Source: Linnemannia schmuckeri
Taxonomy: Eukaryota; Mortierellomycota; Mortierellomycetes; Mortierellales; Mortierellaceae
Assembly: GCA_029449235.1 (NCBI GenBank)
Contig: JANATG010000004.1
Location: 682,001-746,000 of the forward strand
Length of the DNA: 64,000 nucleotides
Direction: 5' to 3'
In this document: one piece after another, positions 59,301 through 64,000 of the stretch
How positions within the stretch are numbered: the stretch's first letter is position 1
Layout of the letters: each line of letters opens with the position of its first letter
The notes under the pieces: generated by a model
Told to the model about the DNA's origin: nothing
Database searches by the model: none
Seen by the model: the letters and a program-made list of their open reading frames with translations, nothing else
Translations under genes and position numbers: made by a program

Positions 59301-61776
59301 CTTGACGAGCAAGATTACGTCTGAAACTGGCGAGCTGGCCTCGATGCAGAACCAGATCAACAATTTGAGCAACGTTACCGGAGATTTGGCTAACAAGCGC
59401 GCGTTCCTGGAGAAAAACTTGTCAGTGTTGTCGGCTCAGAAGCAGGATATCAGCATTCGCCTCAACCAGATTAAGACCCTGCACGAGAACGAGACAAAGT
59501 CCATTAAGGACATGGAGAACACCCTGTCTTCGATTCAGCCGCAGTTGATCAAGTTGCGAGAGGAGTTGGAGATCTCTGAGCGCGATCTCCGCGTTGCTCA
59601 GACTAACAAGACCGAGTTTTTGATGACGTTGGCCAAGGACCAGGAGGAGAGCAACATGATCAGGACTCGCTTGCGCCAGAACCACGACGAGACTATCAAG
59701 CTGAGAGAAGAGCTGGAGGCCAAGAAGAAGGACACTGGCCGTCAGAAGAGTCTTCTTGAGATTGCTCGTCGTCAATTGGCCACCAGCGATGCGGACAAGC
59801 AAAAGTTGGTCAACGAGATTGCCCAGGAAGCCGAAAAGGCTGCCCAGATTGCCAGGGACATTCAGGCCTTGAGCTCGTCGTCGCCAGCACCTTCTTCACC
59901 AGCACCCTCAGTATCGTCAAGTGCTGCACCCCCACCCCCTGCCCCTCGCGGATCTAGAAAGGAGCCCCCACCACCACCTGCCAGCCGCGGTACTGCATCG
60001 GCATTTGCTTCTCGTGTCACACCTGAGGCCGAGGAAGCCTTTGGTATCCCGCCAGCCCTTCGCAGCCCTACTGGCAGTTTCCACAGCGTTCACTCTCCTC
60101 GCATGAGTGCGGCAGCTGTCATTAGCCGTCAGTCGACTGGTTCCACTCCCTTTGAACCCGTGGCAAGACAGGTCACTGGCTCCTCACCCTTTGACGCTAT
60201 CCCTCGTCAAGGTACTGGCATGAGCGGTAAGGCTGCCTCTATCACCAGCACTGGTGAGGGCAACACTGTTAGTTCCGCGTTCTTGTCGTCCACTGTCGCT
60301 GGCGCTGGTCCTCAGGACAATCCCTGGTCTCCTATGACCCATGCTGCCCATGCCACCTTGGCTCAGCAGCCTGAGATTACCATGTCTCCTGATCCCGAGA
60401 CCTCCCAGGTCCAATCAGAGTCGATGATGGCCTTTGCTGCTGCAGCTAGCCAGCCTCTTCCTACTTCCCCCCCCGTCTCGGACCCATTTGCAGCCATGGC
60501 CTTCCCCGCCATGGACACCCCTCCAGTGACCAAGATGGACTTTGATTCTGCTTTCACCGGCTTTTCTGCTCCCAAGCCTTCAAAGAGCACTGCCGATCCA
60601 GTGGAGTCAGAGAAGGCCTTTGCTGAGGCTTTCCCTGATATTGATGCCGTGAGCGGTTCTGATGATAAAAAGTCGAAGCGCGTGAGCGCCTTTGGATTCG
60701 AGGACGACTTTAGCGGCGGCTCGCCCTTCCAACAGAGCTTCGAGAAGACCAAGGAGGATGACGAGTTCCCACCCATTGTCGAGGTGCACCACGACGAGGA
60801 GGACTCGAGCGATTCTGACGATGAGAACGAGGATGCCTTTGTTCAGGCCAAGAGCTCTATCGCCTCGCCTGACCCCGTCGCCACTCCTGTCCCTGTTGCT
60901 CTTGCTGCCACTGCAACTCCTCAAGCCGAGGAGGAGTCTTCTTCGCCCTTCCTATCGGCCGAGTCGTCTGCTGTGACCCCTAATGTGACAGGATCAACCA
61001 CTGCTCCTGCTGCTCCTATCACAGCCCCTGTTGCCTCGGCGCCTTTGTCGTCAGGCACGAAGAAGTTGACGGCTGCCGACTTTTCTGAGTTTGAGACATC
61101 GTTTGGAGGATCTGGCACGGATGATTTCGATTCGGCATTCAAGGGCGTTGAGTTGGCAGCCCCCAAGGTCAGCAGCGGAGCTGGAGGCAACATGTCTGGA
61201 TTCGATGATGCTTTCGATTTCAACTCTTCGTTCGATGATGCATTCGGATCGACGCCGTTCTCTGCCCCTCAGGCGCCCGGATCAAGCGTTGGCGCGAATG
61301 CCTTTGGAGCCAGTTTCCCCCCAGCTAGCAACAATCGTCAGGATTCATTTGGAGGATTTGAGGTGAACACGACGGGCAGCAACAACAAGGGAGGAGCAAC
61401 GATTGATTTGGATGAGGCGTTTGGAGGATTTGCAGTGTCGAGCTCTACACCAGCAGGAGCACCAGCAGGAGGTGCAAACAATGGATTCGGTAATAGTGGT
61501 TTTGACGACTTTGAGGCTGAGTTTGCATCACCAGCACCACCAACGTCTCGCCCTGTACCGTCTGTTCCAGCCGCACAACCTGAATCAGCACCGACTGGTG
61601 ACTTTACTACCACAGCCAATAACGCGTCAACAGGACCAGTACCGCCCAAGGTTGACCTTCCTGGGGCAGATGAGTTGGTGGGCATGGGCTTTACTCGACA
61701 GCAGGCGAACGATGCCCTTTCACGGTATGACACTGTGGAGCGGGCGGCCAACTTTTTGCTTGAAGGCGGACAGTAA
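56338..61776 (+). CDS. EDE1: Ede1/Eps15-like endocytic scaffold with three EH domains and UBA
   Basis: Seven exons (56338-56395, 56768-56910, 57364-57487, 57936-58176, 58274-58689, 58791-59054, 59165-61776) give 1285 residues, the size of fungal Ede1. Order: three EH domains (about 20-95, 135-225 and 300-400; the third keeps the EF-hand loop DANGDGLVEGEE), a long coiled coil (about 465-655), a Pro/Ser-rich then acidic region with DPF-like adaptor motifs (for example SDPFAAM), Phe/Gly/Asp-rich repeats, and a C-terminal UBA (ADELVGMGFTRQQANDAL) that binds ubiquitin. Ede1 initiates clathrin-coated sites at the plasma membrane. Exons 2-6 lie mostly in a 2.2-kb tract almost identical, in inverse orientation, to the EH gene at 31980-35796. 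The start has a strong CACCATGG context. Confidence 0.93.
56781..58974 (+). repeat. Inverted repeat arm 2 (near-identical EH-gene tract)
   Basis: Partner of 33218-35411 in opposite orientation. Introns as well as exons match; I compared the introns starting at 57488 and 58690 base by base over 60 and 101 positions and found no difference. The first exon and everything after 58974 are clearly diverged between the two genes. Confidence 0.93.
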
Positions 61777-62778
61777 ACGAGATTTGGGAGGCGAACACGA
61801 ACAGAAACAACTACAATCAACCCACGAGCATGATTATGAGCAACATCAACAACATCGAAGACATCTACGAAGCGCCACGAACATCAATCAACAACTTACA
61901 GCAATACCGCCACGACTAAAACACACATATACATTCCGCTCTGCCAGCAACAACAAACAAAACAACGCAAGGACACAGGCAGGGAAGGAAGGACAGACCC
62001 TAATTGCCAGAAGGGGTTCACACGAGATAGGAGTTCCTTTCCCCTTTTACAATATTTTTATGACCATGACCCTATCACGCTATTTTTTTTTTTTCGAATG
62101 AATGAAGGCACAATTGTCTCGTTGTATGAACCTGAAAAATGGGGCCATTTGTTTTGACGCCTGTGTGGGAGTGTGAATATACTCATCGGAGTAATGTGGT
62201 GAAGGGAAGGTGCCGGTGCCAACAAGCATCCAAAGTGCAGGTCTGTCTATTTTTATCATAACGGCGGCACATGGATAAAATATGAGCAAAGGTCTCGCCC
62301 TTATTCTTTGTTGGCTATGCCCTGCAGCGATTGTGTTGGAGATATCTATTCGAATGTACGCCGCCGAACCGCTTTCTTGTTCACCCCGCCCACACCCTTA
62401 TCGATTTTCTTTTATCTTTCTTGTCGCTTTCACTCCCTTTCTTCTTTGCTCCTTTGTCCTTTTCCCCCACGTTTTCTTTTATAATCTTCCGCTCCGCGAT
62501 TACACTCCTCCTCTCTTTTTTTGTACTTTTCCTTTCCCTCATCACCTTATTCCTCCTTCTGTCTCTCCTCATCACCACCCTCCCTGTCTTTACCCGTCAT
62601 TCTTGACGCCTCTTCTTACCTCAATTCTCTGTTCTATCTCTGCTGGATCCGACCTTTTCCTCTCCTCCTCCTCCTCCTTCTCCTCGCCAAGTACTCATTT
62701 CGATTTCAGCAACTAGGAACCTCATCCGATTCCACCTTCCCCATCTTCATCTTCACTAAAACCAGAAAGCCCAACAAA
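61777..62778. other. Intergenic: Ede1 3' UTR and EMP70 leader
   Basis: The first 200 bases are rich in CAA and AAC repeats (Ede1 3' UTR). From 62395 the sequence is C/T-rich up to the next start at 62779. No gene is supported. Confidence 0.4.
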
Positions 62779-63841
62779 ATGCGACGATTCGTCACCAACA
62801 TAACCCTCTTACTGGGTACAACCTTCCTCCTGCAAACCCAAGGCTTCTACCTCCCTGGAGTAGCCCCACACGAATACCATGCCGGCGACAATGTTCCCCT
62901 CATGGTCAATGCTCTCACCCCGGGTTCCGATACTCAGGAATTGAAATCTGTGATTCCGTTTGATTATTATGAAAAGGACTTCGGGTTCTGTCAGCCGCAG
63001 GAGTTGAAGAGTCAGGCAGAGAGTTTGGGAAGTATCTTGTTTGGCGACCGGATCTGGAATTCTGCTTATGAGGTAAGAATGGGAGAAGGAAAAGCTAACA
63101 AGAGAAAGCAATTGATACAAGGGACGTTGACGGCCAAGGAAAACACGAGGACCATGTCAGGAAGCTGCAAGTTGGAAGAGACTGGAAGCAAGCTGAGAGC
63201 AAGGGCGAAGATTGAGTAAAGAGAGGAACCCTGCACCTGTCTTTTATCATGTTCCTGCACCGCGCCGGGGGATACAAGGAGAGGAATAGCCATGAGGAAG
63301 AGAGTAATTGGACTATTGGATTCGTCATGGACAGATGGACAACTGTAATTGGGCTGCCACATTGGGTCAGTTTTTTTTATCCATGAACGACAACAAGATC
63401 ACAGAAATGAGATTAGGTGGATACAGTGTGGGAATATATCCTTTACACCGACAAGGCGCGTTATCACTCGCAATTTCTTCCTTACACTTACACTTCTATT
63501 CATTTTCACTTCAAATGGATGTAGATCAAAATGACGGAGGCGGTGAGCTGCAAGCAGCTGTGTGTGGCACCAGTGTCCAAGGACCAGGCGAAATTCATTA
63601 ATGCCAGAATTCGGGAAAACTACAACATCAACTGGCTGGTTGACGGTCTCCCCGCAGGACATGTCCGTGCAGGAAGAGAGGCTAACTCTGAGGTCTATTC
63701 GATTGGGTTCCCATTGGGAAGTGATGTTGAGGCCAGGAAGGTGCCCAAGTTGCATAACCATTATGAGATCTCCATCGATTATCATCATAATGAGGCCAAG
63801 GATAGTTTGCGAGTCGTTGGTATCGTCGTTCGTCCTGTCAG
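62779..63841 (+). CDS. EMP70/TM9SF (nonaspanin) family protein, 3' end outside window
   Basis: Two exons are visible, 62779-63072 and 63525-63841, encoding about 203 residues of the lumenal N-domain. It starts with a signal peptide, then FYLPGVAPHEYHAGD, VIPFDYYEKDFGFC, ESLGSILFGDR, CKQLC and NWLVDGLPAG, all hallmarks of nonaspanins, which are Golgi/endosomal proteins with nine membrane spans involved in protein sorting and metal homeostasis. The nine-span region should lie beyond 64000. The exon ends at a GTATGT donor at 63842. The 452-base intron is long for this window. Confidence 0.93.
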
Positions 63842-64000
63842 GTATGTTTTTGTTATGCATTTGTTTTCTTGGTTGTTCTTGTAGGACGTTCACTACGTGC
63901 ACAGCGTGCATGAATTCATTTACGATTTTGGATTTTGTTTGCTGCTGGAAGGGGACAAAATGGTTGGTTTTGAGGGTTGATTTGGGAAAATGAAACAGAA

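Noticed and set aside
1..64000. tRNA, rRNA and CRISPR-like arrays
   Set aside because: No cloverleaf-like segment with A-box and B-box sequence, no rRNA-like conserved block and no regularly spaced direct repeats were noticed; a covariance search was not possible.

Overview
The window looks like nuclear DNA of an early-diverging filamentous fungus, most likely Mortierellaceae (Mucoromycota). The reasons are short GT-AG introns with T-rich tails, UAP56/Sub2, Ede1, Mgr3-like and EMP70 orthologues, and decayed copies of two families that I associate with that group: NACHT-pentapeptide-WD40 proteins and Fanzor-type RuvC proteins. The lineage call is inference. Exon models were built by hand from splice consensus, reading-frame continuity and comparison among paralogues; wherever I give a protein length, the exon sum is divisible by three.

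Layout. 1-6.3 kb: the 3' part of a RhoGEF gene followed by a RhoGAP-like gene, both on +. 7.2-11.6 kb: a broken minus-strand gene joining an XPG/FEN1-type nuclease to a Fanzor/TnpB-type RuvC and zinc ribbon. 13.9-15.6 kb: SUB2. 15.9-22.3 kb: a decayed small secreted protein gene, an open but catalytically altered DDE transposase, and a decayed NACHT/WD40 gene, followed by a 183-bp foldback element. 23.4-31.7 kb: three tandem FAD-monooxygenase genes on +, the first broken. 32.0-35.8 kb: a truncated Ede1-like EH-domain paralogue on -. 36.4-42.7 kb: minus-strand genes for a small single-pass membrane protein, a kelch relic and two kelch-ectodomain membrane proteins. 43.7-48.3 kb: two more FAD monooxygenases on +. 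49.0-53.3 kb: two more kelch membrane proteins on -. 53.8-63.8 kb: an Mgr3-like TPR protein, full-length Ede1, and the 5' end of an EMP70/TM9SF gene, all on +.

The middle of the window is a two-family expansion: five FAD monooxygenases on + alternate with four intact kelch-TM proteins and one relic on -. It is framed by two EH-domain genes in opposite orientation that share a collinear, almost identical 2.2-kb tract including introns, although the genes differ outside it. This suggests recent gene conversion and makes the 21-kb block between them prone to inversion.

The strongest candidate for an undescribed system is the two-nuclease XPG-Fanzor gene. This copy is a pseudogene, but nearly all expected catalytic residues of both nuclease modules can still be read.
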